Shown here: piece by piece, positions 24,799-32,990 of the stretch
Position numbering within the stretch: the first letter of the stretch is position 1
Layout of the letters: each line of letters starts with the position of its first letter
Source: Pseudonocardia parietis
Lineage (GTDB): Bacteria; Actinomycetota; Actinomycetes; Mycobacteriales; Pseudonocardiaceae
Direction of reading: 5' to 3'
NCBI RefSeq assembly: GCF_017876315.1
Contig: NZ_JAGINU010000001.1
Location: 4,960,001-5,024,000, forward strand
Length of the DNA stretch: 64,000 nt
The notes under the pieces: generated by a model
Databases searched by the model: none
What the model saw: only the letters and a program-made list of their open reading frames with translations
Told to the model about the DNA's origin: nothing
Made by a program: the position numbers and the translations under genes

Positions 24799-25236
24799 GT
24801 GCCGGTCTACGACTTCGCCTGCACCTGCGGCACCCGCTTCGAGCTGATGGTGCCGTCCTGGTCCTCCCCCGCGCCCGACTGTCCCGCCTGCGGGGAGCCC
24901 ACCCGGCGGCGTCCGCCGTCGCCCGCGGTGCACGGTCGCGCCGCGCCGCCGCCGTCGATGTCGTCGGCGCCACAGTCCTGGGAGGGGCTGAACAGCGGCG
25001 ACCGGGACACGATCACCCACTGGCGCCGCACGGTGGAGGCACGCCAGGAGTTCGAGTCCCGCAACCCCGAGCACCACGAGCACCGCGACGCGATCGCCGC
25101 GCACGAGGGCCGGTTCGAACGCAAGCCGCTGACCTACAAGGAGCTCGCCGCCCGCGCCTCGACCGGCAAGGACGCCGGCCAGGCCGCCGCCGAGGCCAGC
25201 CGGGACCGCAGCACCGGGGGCACCTCCGAGGCGTGA
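24799..25236 (+). CDS. FmdB-type zinc ribbon protein
   Basis: A 145-residue protein. The N-terminal 35 residues form an FmdB regulatory-type zinc ribbon: MPVYDFACTCGTRFE, then CPACGEPTRRR, giving the CxC...CxxC metal site. The remainder is hydrophilic and probably helical. The GTG at 24799 follows AAGGAG by 5 bases. FmdB was named from formamidase/amidase loci; an acetamidase/formamidase gene lies 1 kb away at 26187, but on its own promoter. Its stop abuts the stop of the opposing VOC gene (TGATCA). Confidence 0.85.
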   Translation: MPVYDFACTCGTRFELMVPSWSSPAPDCPACGEPTRRRPPSPAVHGRAAPPPSMSSAPQSWEGLNSGDRDTITHWRRTVEARQEFESRNPEHHEHRDAIAAHEGRFERKPLTYKELAARASTGKDAGQAAAEASRDRSTGGTSEA

Positions 25237-25671
25237 TCAGGCGTGCGGGAAGTCCGAGCCGTCGTAGGCACGCGGCTCGACCAGCACCAGCCAGTTGCCG
25301 GAGTTGTCCCGCATGACCGCCTCGATGCCGTAGGGCCGCTCCGACGGCGGCTGCGGGAACTCGACGCCCTGCGCGACGAGCTTCGCGTGGTCGCCGTGAC
25401 AGTCGTCGGTGGTCAGGCCGAACCCGCCCATCCGGCCCGCCGCGAGCGAGCGGGAGACGGCCTCGGCCATCTGCTCGTCCAGCGGCGGACCGGGCTTCAT
25501 CAGGGTCACCTCCAGCTCCGGGTGCGCGGGATGGTGCACGGTGACCCACCGGAACCCGTCGCCCATCGACACGTCGGTGCCCTCGGTGAACCCGAGGACG
25601 TCGCAGTAGAAGCGCTTGGCCGCGTCCTGGTCGGTGACATACAGCGTGACCAGCGAGATGTTCGTGAGCAT
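25237..25671 (-). CDS. VOC family (glyoxalase/dioxygenase-fold) protein
   Basis: A 144-residue protein with two beta-alpha-beta-beta-beta modules: LVTLYVTDQDAAKRFYCDVLGF at the N-terminus and GVEFPQPPSERPYGIEAVMRDNSGNWLVLVE at the C-terminus (quoted only in part). The second-module Glu is present in the GNWLVLVE strand. Typical of small uncharacterised lyase or resistance-type VOC proteins. It follows the AraC gene at 25681 by 9 bases on the same strand, forming a two-gene operon. Confidence 0.85.
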   Translation of the reverse strand: MLTNISLVTLYVTDQDAAKRFYCDVLGFTEGTDVSMGDGFRWVTVHHPAHPELEVTLMKPGPPLDEQMAEAVSRSLAAGRMGGFGLTTDDCHGDHAKLVAQGVEFPQPPSERPYGIEAVMRDNSGNWLVLVEPRAYDGSDFPHA

Positions 25672-25680
25672 GCACCGACG

Positions 25681-26133
25681 CTAGCGCCGGGAGTCACCCG
25701 TGGGCTTCTCCGGAATTGCGGTGTCCGGGAGAATCGCGGTGTCGCTGAGCCCGTGCATGAAGATGTAACAGCCGGGGATACGCGGGGCGCCGCACCGGCT
25801 CCAGCGGGCCTGGTACGCCGACGGGCTCACCCCGACCAGCTTGCGGAAGCGGGAGCTGAACGAGCCGAGCGAGGCGTACCCGACGAGCGTGCAGACCTCG
25901 GTGACGGTCAGGTTCGAGGTCCGCAGCAGGTCCTGCGCCCGCTCGATCCGGCGCCGGGTCAGCATCGCGGCGGGGGTGTGGCCGTAGACGGCGGTGAAGC
26001 AGCGCAGGAAGTGGTACTTCGACACTCCGGCGACGGCGGCGAGCGCGTCCAGGTCGAGCGGCTCGGCGTAGCGGCGGTCGATCTCGTCGTGCGCCCGCCG
26101 CAGATGGACGAGCAGATCGTGCGCGACGGCCAC
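25681..26133 (-). CDS. AraC family transcriptional regulator (short)
   Basis: A 150-residue stand-alone AraC/XylS DNA-binding protein: first helix-turn-helix DLDALAAVAGVSKYHFLRCF, linker, and second TVTEVCTLVGYASLGSFSSRF with the PSAYQARW ending. No N-terminal effector domain is present. The extra C-terminal ~35 residues (PGCYIFMHG...) are unusual for the class. It is divergent from the amidase gene with a 53-base gap and upstream of the VOC gene; this AraC-VOC pairing is common in actinobacteria. Confidence 0.85.
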   Translation of the reverse strand: MAVAHDLLVHLRRAHDEIDRRYAEPLDLDALAAVAGVSKYHFLRCFTAVYGHTPAAMLTRRRIERAQDLLRTSNLTVTEVCTLVGYASLGSFSSRFRKLVGVSPSAYQARWSRCGAPRIPGCYIFMHGLSDTAILPDTAIPEKPTGDSRR

Positions 26134-26186
26134 ACCCGCGACCGTAGCCTCTTGCGGTCGAGCGGCACTCCCGAGACGATCACGCG

Positions 26187-27197
26187 ATGGAGGTCCTCGA
26201 GTACCGCCCCGAGCGCCACGAGTTCGCCTGGACCTTCGGCGGCGCCGCCCCGACCCACCGGGTACGGCCCGGAACCTGCCTGCGACTGTGGACCGAGGAC
26301 GCGTTCTCCGGCCGCATCACCTCCACATCGGACCGGGCGACCGACGTCCTGGACATGACCGAGGTGAACCCGCAGACCGGGCCGTTCTACGTCGAGGGCG
26401 CCGAGCCCGGCGACACCCTCGCGATCCACATCGTGGACCTGACCCCGGCCCGGGACTGGGGCGCGTCGACGACGATCCCGCTGTTCGGGGCGCTGTCGGT
26501 GACCGAGCGGACGGCGCTGCTGCACGAGCCGCTGCCCGAGCGGACCTGGATCTACCAGCTCGACCGGGCCGCCGGGACGGTGCTGTTCGAGGCGACCAGC
26601 GCGGATCTGCGGCTCGAGCTGCCGTGCAACCCCATGCTCGGCACGGTCGGGGTCGCCCCGCCCGGGCGGGAGGTGCGCAGCTCGCTGGTCCCGGACGTGT
26701 TCGGCGGCAACATGGACACCCCGGAGATGCGCGCGGGCGCCACCTGCTATCTGCAGGTCAACGTCGAGGGTGCGCTGTTCTCGGTCGGCGACGGCCACTA
26801 CCGGCAGGGCGAGGGCGAGAGCTGCGGGACGGCCGTCGAGGGTGCGATGGATGCCGTGCTGATCGTCGATCTGATCAAGAGCTCGCCGGCCGCCGCGGCC
26901 CCGGCCTGGCCGCGGATCGAGACCGACACGCACTACGTCGTCATCGGGTCGTCGCGGCCGCTGGAGGACGCCTGGCGGGCCAGCCAGATCGGCATGATCA
27001 TGTGGCTGGGCGAGCTGTACGGCCTGGACCGGCTCGACGCCTACCAGCTGCTCACCCAGGCCGCCGAGTCACCGCTGGCCAACGTCGTCGACACCAACTA
27101 CAGCGCCGTCACCAAGATCGCGAAGTCGCTGCTCCCCGGCGCCGCCGCGTACGGCGGTGTGCACCGCCACCTGCGTGAGCAGGCCCGCTCCCTCTAG
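26187..27197 (+). CDS. acetamidase/formamidase family protein
   Basis: A 336-residue FmdA/AmdA-type amidohydrolase. Family segments are PFYVEGAEPGDTLAIHI, LPCNPMLGTVGVAPPG, FGGNMDTPEM, GATCYLQVNVEGALFSVGDGH and EGESCGTAVEGAMD. These enzymes hydrolyse short amides to acid plus ammonia. It is followed 13 bases later by an SDR gene, probably in one transcript. The nearby AraC gene could regulate it, but AraC's partner is more likely VOC. Confidence 0.87.
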   Translation: MEVLEYRPERHEFAWTFGGAAPTHRVRPGTCLRLWTEDAFSGRITSTSDRATDVLDMTEVNPQTGPFYVEGAEPGDTLAIHIVDLTPARDWGASTTIPLFGALSVTERTALLHEPLPERTWIYQLDRAAGTVLFEATSADLRLELPCNPMLGTVGVAPPGREVRSSLVPDVFGGNMDTPEMRAGATCYLQVNVEGALFSVGDGHYRQGEGESCGTAVEGAMDAVLIVDLIKSSPAAAAPAWPRIETDTHYVVIGSSRPLEDAWRASQIGMIMWLGELYGLDRLDAYQLLTQAAESPLANVVDTNYSAVTKIAKSLLPGAAAYGGVHRHLREQARSL

Positions 27198-27210
27198 AGA
27201 GGACTCCCCC

Positions 27211-27972
27211 GTGGACATGATGCTGGACGGCCGGGTCGTACTGGTGACCGGTGGCTCCCGCGGCATCGGCCGCGCCGTGGTCGCCGGGCTCGCCGCGGAG
27301 GGCGCGACGGTCGCGTTCTGCGCCCGCGGCGAGGACGGCGTGCGCGCGTGCGAGGAGGAGCTGCGCTCGACCGGCGCGACGGTGTCCGGCACCGCGGTCG
27401 ACGTCGCCGACGGTGACGCGATCGCCGCCTGGGTCGCGGCGAGCGCGGAGCGCCACGGCGCGGTGGACGCCGTCGTCGCGAACGTCAGCGCGCTGGCGAT
27501 CGGGCCGGGCGAGGAGAACTGGCGCTCGAGCTTCGACGTCGACCTCATGCACACCGTGCGGCTGGTGGAGGCGGCGCTGCCGCACCTGCAGCGCAGCGAC
27601 GCCGCGTCGATCACCGCGGTGTCCTCGGTGTCCGGGCGCGAGATCGACTTCGCGGACGGCTCGTACGGCGTCATGAAGGCCGCGCTGGTCCACTACGTCT
27701 CCGGCCTGGCGTTCGACCTGGCGGCCCAGGGGATCCGGGCGAACGCGGTCTCCCCCGGCAACGTCTACTTCCCGGGCGGGGTGTGGGAGAACGTCGAGGC
27801 AGGAAATCCGGAGCTGTTCGCACACGCGATGGGCCTGAACCCGACCGGCCGGATGGGCACGCCCGAGGAGACCGCCTACGCGGTGATCTCCCTGGTCAGC
27901 CCTCGGGCGAGCCGGATCAGCGGGGCCAACCTGCTGGTGGACGGCGCGCTCACCCGCGGAGTGCAGCTCTGA
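27211..27972 (+). CDS. SDR family oxidoreductase
   Basis: A 253-residue classical SDR. It has TGGSRGIG near residue 12, a cofactor-binding CARGE segment implying NADP preference, a substituted NVSAL where NNAG is usual, Ser in SSVSG, YGVMKAAL as YxxxK, and NAVSPGNV. The start is the GTG at 27211, with ATGs 6 and 9 bases on. It trails the amidase by 13 bases and converges on the membrane-protein gene 9 bases on. Substrate unknown. Confidence 0.87.
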   Translation: MDMMLDGRVVLVTGGSRGIGRAVVAGLAAEGATVAFCARGEDGVRACEEELRSTGATVSGTAVDVADGDAIAAWVAASAERHGAVDAVVANVSALAIGPGEENWRSSFDVDLMHTVRLVEAALPHLQRSDAASITAVSSVSGREIDFADGSYGVMKAALVHYVSGLAFDLAAQGIRANAVSPGNVYFPGGVWENVEAGNPELFAHAMGLNPTGRMGTPEETAYAVISLVSPRASRISGANLLVDGALTRGVQL

Positions 27973-27981
27973 CCCACGCGG

Positions 27982-28539
27982 TCACGGCCTGCTCGCCACC
28001 GCACACGAGGTGATCCACAGGACGACCGCCGCTGCGAGACCGCTCGTGGCCTGTGCGGTCTGCGCTCCGGCGGTGACGAGGACGACCGTCCCGGCCAGGC
28101 CGGCCAGCACGAGGGCCGCGCCGGTGAGCCGGTAGCCCGGCTGGTCGACGGCGGCGGCGAGCGGCAGGAAGTGCAGCCCGACCACCAGACACACCACGGG
28201 GGCGATGAGCCCGGGGGCGCCGAGCGCGACAGCGGCGGCGACGACGAGCGCGATCGTGACGCCCTGCACGATGCCGATCGCGTTGTAGCGGGCGCTCCAC
28301 CGGTCCGGCAGGCGACGCAGCCGGGGAGCCACCCGCGGTCGTGCCGCGACGACCACGCACACCGCCGACAGCACCACCGACGCGGCGATCGCGGGGACCG
28401 GAGCGGCGAGTGCGGTGGCGCCCGTCAGCGCCCAGACCAGGCCGAACGCCGCGGTGACCAGTGCACCGATGCGGCGCAGCCTCCCGCTGAACCGCAGCTC
28501 GGTGTCCGCTGTCCCGGGTGGCCGCTGCTGCGTCGTCAT
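27982..28539 (-). CDS. putative membrane protein
   Basis: A 185-residue integral membrane protein with about six predicted helices: LVTAAFGLVWALTGATALAA, IAASVVLSAVCVVVAA, GVTIALVVAAAVALGAPGLI, APVVCLVVGLHFLPLAAA, LVLAGLAGTVVLVTAGA and GLAAAVVLWITSCAVA. There is a basic loop after helix 2. No family name can be given. It diverges from a TetR gene with shared operator sequences, so it is probably that regulator's target. Confidence 0.75.
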   Translation of the reverse strand: MTTQQRPPGTADTELRFSGRLRRIGALVTAAFGLVWALTGATALAAPVPAIAASVVLSAVCVVVAARPRVAPRLRRLPDRWSARYNAIGIVQGVTIALVVAAAVALGAPGLIAPVVCLVVGLHFLPLAAAVDQPGYRLTGAALVLAGLAGTVVLVTAGAQTAQATSGLAAAVVLWITSCAVASRP

Positions 28540-28561
28540 GGTGACTCCCTGGAGATACACG

Positions 28562-28600
28562 GGTGTAGCGATGTAAGTAAGATACATAGCTGTAGCGATA
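28562..28600. promoter_or_regulatory. operator region between membrane protein and TetR
   Basis: ATGTA (28571-28575) and TACAT (28583-28587) form a perfect inverted repeat with 7-base spacer. TGTAGCGAT is directly repeated at 28563-28571 and 28591-28599. This AT-rich patch lies in the 75-base divergent promoter, where TetR would bind to control both genes. Confidence 0.55.
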
Positions 28601-28614
28601 CCCGGGAGGTGACC

Positions 28615-29217
28615 GTGGGAACCGGTCCTCGCCGCCGCGGGGCGGCTCTGGTGGAGGCACTGCACACCGCCGCACTGGACGAGCTCGACGAGGTCGGCCT
28701 GGGACGGCTGACCATGGACGGCATCGCACGGCGGGCCGGCACCGCGCGGACCACGCTCTACCGCCGGTGGGCCGATCCCGGCGAGCTGCTGCTCGACGCC
28801 GTCGGCACGGCCTACCCGGTGGAGACGCCCTCCCCCCACGGCGACGACCTGCGCGGCGACCTCATCCGATCGCTGGAGCTGCTGGTCCGGTGGGCACGGC
28901 ACCCGTCGGCACGGGCGGTGCAGGCGATCCTCGCCGAGCGGCGGGCGCACCCGGAGCTGGCCGCCCGGCTGGACGAGCTGTTCGACGCGTCCGGCCGCCG
29001 GTTCACCGCGACCGTGCTGGCACACCACGTCCGGGCCGGGCACATCGATCCCGCCCGGGTGACCCCGCTGGTCGAGAACATCGGCGAGGCGATGGTCATC
29101 AAGCACTGGGTGGACGTCGGCCGCGAGCCGGACCGGGAGCACCTGGTCGCCATCGTCGACCAGCTGATCCTGCCCGTCCTCGACCGTCGGCCGTCGACGC
29201 GGTCACCGCAGACGTGA
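28615..29217 (+). CDS. TetR family transcriptional regulator
   Basis: A 200-residue TetR protein. The helix-turn-helix is RLTMDGIARRAGTARTTLYRRW (about residues 31-52; key part DGIARRAGTARTTLYRRW). The RTTLYRRW recognition helix is typical of a large actinobacterial subgroup. The GTG at 28615 has GGGAGG 5 bases upstream. The likely targets are itself and the divergent membrane protein. Confidence 0.88.
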   Translation: MGTGPRRRGAALVEALHTAALDELDEVGLGRLTMDGIARRAGTARTTLYRRWADPGELLLDAVGTAYPVETPSPHGDDLRGDLIRSLELLVRWARHPSARAVQAILAERRAHPELAARLDELFDASGRRFTATVLAHHVRAGHIDPARVTPLVENIGEAMVIKHWVDVGREPDREHLVAIVDQLILPVLDRRPSTRSPQT

Positions 29218-29336
29218 CGGTGTTCCGCCGTCGCGGTCACACCCTCGTCGCCGGGGCAACCGGCTTTCGGCGGTCCCTCGCGGGACCGAACTCACCGCGG
29301 GCGGCCGGGGTCGGGCCGGCCACCCGCGGGAGGTCC

Positions 29337-29564
29337 TCAGGCGAGGTCGTCGAGCTCGCCGTTCTTGATGGAGGTCAGGAAGTCGGCCACGCCGGCGGCG
29401 GGAAAGGCCAGGACGGTGCCGTGCGGGTCGCGCGAGTTGCGGACCGCGACGCCCTCGCCCGCCACGGCGAGCTCCACGCAGTTGCCCTGGTAGCCGCTGC
29501 GCACACTCTTGCGCCAGACCAGCGTGTCGATCGACGCCGGGTCGCTCAGATGCATCTGATCCAT
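29337..29564 (-). CDS. DUF397 domain protein
   Basis: A 75-residue protein of the actinobacterial DUF397 family: WRKSVRSGYQGNCVELAV, then VAVRNSRDPHGTVLAF and a C-terminal FLTSIKNGELD helix. These small proteins usually sit beside XRE/DUF5753 regulators, like WhiJ partners, and may act as their antagonists or partners. ATG at 29564 (GGGGTGAG upstream) is preferred; a GTG at 29576 adds four residues. Confidence 0.85.
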   Translation of the reverse strand: MDQMHLSDPASIDTLVWRKSVRSGYQGNCVELAVAGEGVAVRNSRDPHGTVLAFPAAGVADFLTSIKNGELDDLA

Positions 29565-29576
29565 GCGAATGCTCAC

Positions 29577-29795
29577 CCCATCTGCACGTGCATTTTCCGT
29601 TGCGACGAAATTAGCACCGGTTCTCGAGGTCCGATCGCGCCGCAGGGCCCGGCAGCGCTCGGCGGTCGGTCCGCCGCGCCCGGTTGCAGCACAGCCCGTG
29701 TCAGCGGTCGGCGGGCATCGACGGGTCGTGAGCCGGCCGCGACGAGCCGCCGGGCAGTCCCGCCGAGCGGATACCCCGCCGAGGGGGTGGGCCGG
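29577..29795. other. intergenic, no gene seen
   Basis: 219 bases between DUF397 and the XRE gene, both on the minus strand. AT-rich sequence at 29590-29620 (ATTTTCCGTTGCGACGAAATTAG) is a plausible promoter for DUF397. The GC-rich remainder shows no hairpin of note. Confidence 0.3.
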
Positions 29796-30689
29796 TCAGA
29801 TCTCGGCGATGTGCTTCGAGAGGGCCTGCTTGCTCCGCTCGGGAGACAGCGCGTCGACCGTCAGCCGGTCCATCGCCCGGCCGTAGCGCTCGACGTCCAC
29901 CCGCTTGTCCAGGTAGGACGACCCGGTCATCTCCTCGAGGTAGACGAGGTCGGGCAGTTCGGGCTCGGCGAACCGCAACATCGTGAACGCGTGCTCGGCC
30001 CCGTAGCCGGACAGGTCCCACGGCAGCAGCTGCACGATCACGTTGGGCAGCGCGGTCAGCTCCAGCAGGTACTCGAGCTGGGCCCGGTGCACCGCGCGAC
30101 CGCCGACCGGCCGGTGCAGCACCGCCTCGTCGAGCACCACCCAGAACGTCGGCGCGTCCTTGCGGTGCAGCACCCGCTGGCGGCGCAACCGGACCTCGAC
30201 CCGCTTCTCCACGTCCGCCCGCTCGGCGGGCGGCAGGTCCGTGTGCCCACCCCCGGCGACCGCCCGTGCGTAGGTCTCGGTCTGCAGCAGACCCGGCACG
30301 AAGAGCAGCTCGTAGGACGAGATGCGCGACGCCGACGCCTCCAGCCCCACGAAGTCCTCGAACCAGCCCGGGACGACGTCGTTGTAGCGGGCCCACCAGC
30401 CGCTCTCGTTGCTCTCCTCGGCCATCTCGAGCACCTGGTCGCGCTCGGGGCCCTCGCCGATCCCGTACATGGTGAGCAGGTCACCCACGTCGCGTTGCTT
30501 GAACCCGACCTTGCCGGACTCGAGGCGGCTCATCTTGGAGTCGGAGCCCCTGATCGCGTACGCGGCGTCGGCCCGCTTGATCCCGGCGCGCTCGCGCAGC
30601 CGCTTGAGATGCGAGCCGAGAACGATGCGCCGCGCGGTCGGGCCGCGGTCGGCACCGGGGGGCGTGGGGGTGTTCGGGCTCGGGACCAC
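29796..30689 (-). CDS. XRE family regulator with DUF5753 domain (WhiJ/Scr1-like)
   Basis: A 297-residue protein. A helix-turn-helix occupies about residues 24-80 (LGSHLKRLRERAGIKRADAAYAI, then SKMSRLESGKVGF). It is followed by the long DUF5753 region with EASASRISSYELLFVPGLLQT, ETYARAV, RRQRVLHRKDAPTFWVVLDEAVL and VIVQLLPW. Such regulators occur in many copies in filamentous actinomycetes, where WhiJ affects development. GTG start at 30689. DUF397 lies downstream and a DUF574 methyltransferase is divergent. Confidence 0.92.
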   Translation of the reverse strand: MVPSPNTPTPPGADRGPTARRIVLGSHLKRLRERAGIKRADAAYAIRGSDSKMSRLESGKVGFKQRDVGDLLTMYGIGEGPERDQVLEMAEESNESGWWARYNDVVPGWFEDFVGLEASASRISSYELLFVPGLLQTETYARAVAGGGHTDLPPAERADVEKRVEVRLRRQRVLHRKDAPTFWVVLDEAVLHRPVGGRAVHRAQLEYLLELTALPNVIVQLLPWDLSGYGAEHAFTMLRFAEPELPDLVYLEEMTGSSYLDKRVDVERYGRAMDRLTVDALSPERSKQALSKHIAEI

Positions 30690-30950
30690 CGGGACGGACT
30701 CTCCTGCGGATCGGTCGGCTCACTGGCACGCTGTCGTCGCTGCCGACCGCCGCTCCACACACCTGCGCTGCGCCTGGTGCGCGATCGGGTGGTTCACCTT
30801 ACACAACATTCCCCAGGTGGGCAGGCGTCCCGAGCGCAACGGGATCTCCGGCCGATCACCGTGCGTGGCGGATGTGCACGTCCGCTACCGTTGCGAGCGA
30901 CCAGTGACGCCCGCCACGACCACCGACGACGACTCGTGTGAGGAGCATTG
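30690..30950. promoter_or_regulatory. divergent promoter region of XRE and DUF574 genes
   Basis: 261 bases with no gene. TTACACAACATT (30799-30810) is an AT-rich patch suited to a promoter, and the stretch near 30885-30897 (CGCTACCGTTGCG) may hold a second. No convincing operator dyad was found. Confidence 0.35.
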
Positions 30951-31775
30951 ATGGCCCAGCCGACCGAAGGTCGCGCTCCCGCGTACATCGACACGACCAA
31001 GGCCAGCATCGCCCGGGTCTATGACTACGCACTCGGTGGAAAAGACAACTACGAGGTCGACCGGGAGACCATCGAGCGCGTCCGGAAGATCGCGCCGGAG
31101 GTCAACCAGCTCGCCGTGGACAACCGCGCCTTCCTGATCCGCGCCGCCCGGTTCGTCGCCACCCAGACCTCGATCACCCAGTACCTGGACTGCGGGTCCG
31201 GCCTGCCGACGGCCGAGAACACGCACCAGATCGTCCAGCGGCTGCAGCCCGAGGCCCGGGTCGTCTACGTCGACAACGACCCCACGGTCATCGCGCACGG
31301 CCGGGCGCTGCTGGAGGACAACGAGTTCACCCGGTTCTCCTCCGCCGACATCCGCGACCCCGCAGCCGTGGTGTCCGATCCCGCGGTGCAGGGCTTCCTC
31401 GACCTGGACCAGCCGGTCGCGCTGTTCCACATCGGCACGATCCACCACTTCGACGACTCCGACCGGCCGCAGAAGGTCATGGCCGACTTCGTCGACCGGC
31501 TCGCGCCGGGCAGCGTGGTCGCCATCGCGCACTTCTTCGACCCGGAGAACGCCGACAGCGACCTGGCCCGCCGGATGGAGCAGGTCTTCGTGCACAGCCC
31601 GATGGGCAGCGGCCGGTTCCGGACGAGGGCGGAGATCGAGGACCTGTTCCCCGGCCTGGAGATGGTCGATCCGGGCATCGTGCCGTGCTTCGAGTGGTGG
31701 CCGGACGGTCCGCAGCTGCGGACCGAGGACCCGGTCCAGCGCTGCATCGTCGGCGGCGTCGGCATCAAGCGGTAG
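30951..31775 (+). CDS. SAM-dependent methyltransferase, DUF574/SAV2177 family
   Basis: A 274-residue protein. AYIDTTKASIARVYDYALGGKDNYEVDR is the family's N-terminal signature (quoted parts: RVYDYALGGKDNYEVDR). YLDCGSGLPTAENTH is the modified glycine-rich SAM loop, and VVYVDNDP the second acidic strand. Substrates are unknown. The ATG at 30951 follows GAGGAG; a TTG directly before it is not needed. Its pairing with WhiJ-like regulators suggests a role in development or its signalling. Confidence 0.9.
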   Translation: MAQPTEGRAPAYIDTTKASIARVYDYALGGKDNYEVDRETIERVRKIAPEVNQLAVDNRAFLIRAARFVATQTSITQYLDCGSGLPTAENTHQIVQRLQPEARVVYVDNDPTVIAHGRALLEDNEFTRFSSADIRDPAAVVSDPAVQGFLDLDQPVALFHIGTIHHFDDSDRPQKVMADFVDRLAPGSVVAIAHFFDPENADSDLARRMEQVFVHSPMGSGRFRTRAEIEDLFPGLEMVDPGIVPCFEWWPDGPQLRTEDPVQRCIVGGVGIKR

Positions 31776-31783
31776 GTGTTCGG

Positions 31784-31804
31784 CGGGGAACCGATGATTC
31801 CCCG
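31784..31804 (+). terminator. short hairpin after the methyltransferase gene
   Basis: CGGGGAA (31784-31790) pairs with TTCCCCG (31798-31804) around a 7-base loop, 9 bases after the stop. Weak but well placed. Confidence 0.45.
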
Positions 31805-31853
31805 AGCCTCCCGCGGTCGTAGGCGGTGACACGCACCGACCCCGGGAGGCACC

Positions 31854-32978
31854 GTGACCGCCACGCTCGGCCGCAGCACCGAACCGCTCCGCCGTGCCGT
31901 CGAACGCGGGCAGGTGCCCGGCCTGGTCGCCGCCGTCGACCGGCCGGGCGCCGGCGCCGAGGTGCTCGTCCTCGGCGACGACGGCGCAGGCCGCCCGCTC
32001 CGCCGCGACACCGTCGTCCGGATCGCCTCGATCACCAAGCCGATCACCGCGGCCGCGGCGCTGAGCCTCGCGGAGGACGGCGCGTTCGACCTCGACGAGC
32101 CGGTCACGCGGTGGCTGCCCGAGCTCGCCCGGCCCGGCGTGCTCGCGCACGAGGCCGCGGAGCTCGACGACACCGTCCCCGCCGAGCGTGAGATCACCGT
32201 CGCCGATGTGCTGTCCTACCGCTGCGGCGCCGGGATGCTCCCCCGCCTCACGTTCGACCTGCCGATCCAGCGGGCGTACGCCGGGCTCGGCAGCGACGGC
32301 CCGCCCGGCAGCTACCCGCTCCCGCCACCCGACGAGTGGCTCGCCCGGCTCGCCGAGCTGCCGTTGATCGCGCAGCCCGGTCGGCGCTGGCTCTACCAGA
32401 CCCCGGGCGACCTGCTCGGCGTACTGCTGGCCCGGGTCTGCGGTACAGATCTCGGCCGGGTCCTGCAGGAGCGCGTGTTCACCCCGCTGGGTATGCGGGA
32501 CACCGGGTTCGATGTCCCCGAGGCGAGTCTGGACCGCTTCGTCCCGCAGCTCGCAGCGGCCCCGGAGGGCGGGTTCGGCGTGTTCGACCCGATCGACGGT
32601 GCCTGGTCCGCGCCGCCGGACTTCCCCTCGGGCGCCGCGGGCCTCGTGTCCACCGTGGACGACCTGCTGGCGTTCGCACGGGCGCTGCGCGCGGGCGGTG
32701 ACCCGATCCTGTCCCCCGGCTCCGTCGCCGAGCTGACGACCGACCGGCTCACCCCCGCCCAACGGGCCGACGGCGCGATGTTCCTGGACGGCGCCGGCTG
32801 GGGGCTGGGCATGGCCGTCGAGGCGGACGGCCGCTACGGCTGGGACGGCGGGCTGGGCACCGGCTGGCGCTCCGACCCGTCCACCGGCATCGTCAGCCTC
32901 CTGCTCACCCAGGTCCTCTGGGCCGGCCCCGAGGGGCCGGAGCTCATCCACACGTTCCGCGCCGCGGCGCACTCGTAG
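31854..32978 (+). CDS. serine hydrolase, beta-lactamase (class C) family
   Basis: A 374-residue beta-lactamase-fold protein without signal peptide. It has SITK (SxxK) at residues 59-62 with KPITAAAALSLAEDG after it, and GTDLGRVLQERVFTPLGMRDTGF, a strong family segment. The second-motif position reads YQT near residue 181 rather than YSN/YAN, and the third motif near the end is WDGG rather than H/K-T-G. Likely an esterase, peptidase or EstB-like enzyme rather than a true lactamase. GGGAGG precedes the GTG start. The VOC gene follows 12 bases on. Confidence 0.85.
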   Translation: MTATLGRSTEPLRRAVERGQVPGLVAAVDRPGAGAEVLVLGDDGAGRPLRRDTVVRIASITKPITAAAALSLAEDGAFDLDEPVTRWLPELARPGVLAHEAAELDDTVPAEREITVADVLSYRCGAGMLPRLTFDLPIQRAYAGLGSDGPPGSYPLPPPDEWLARLAELPLIAQPGRRWLYQTPGDLLGVLLARVCGTDLGRVLQERVFTPLGMRDTGFDVPEASLDRFVPQLAAAPEGGFGVFDPIDGAWSAPPDFPSGAAGLVSTVDDLLAFARALRAGGDPILSPGSVAELTTDRLTPAQRADGAMFLDGAGWGLGMAVEADGRYGWDGGLGTGWRSDPSTGIVSLLLTQVLWAGPEGPELIHTFRAAAHS

Positions 32979-32990
32979 AGAGGAACCCCC

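Noticed and set aside
20650-25236. A 1528-codon plus-strand open frame
   Set aside because: It runs antisense to the pseudo-kinase and YrdC genes and shows no family motifs until its last part, where the FmdB gene (start 24799) is real.
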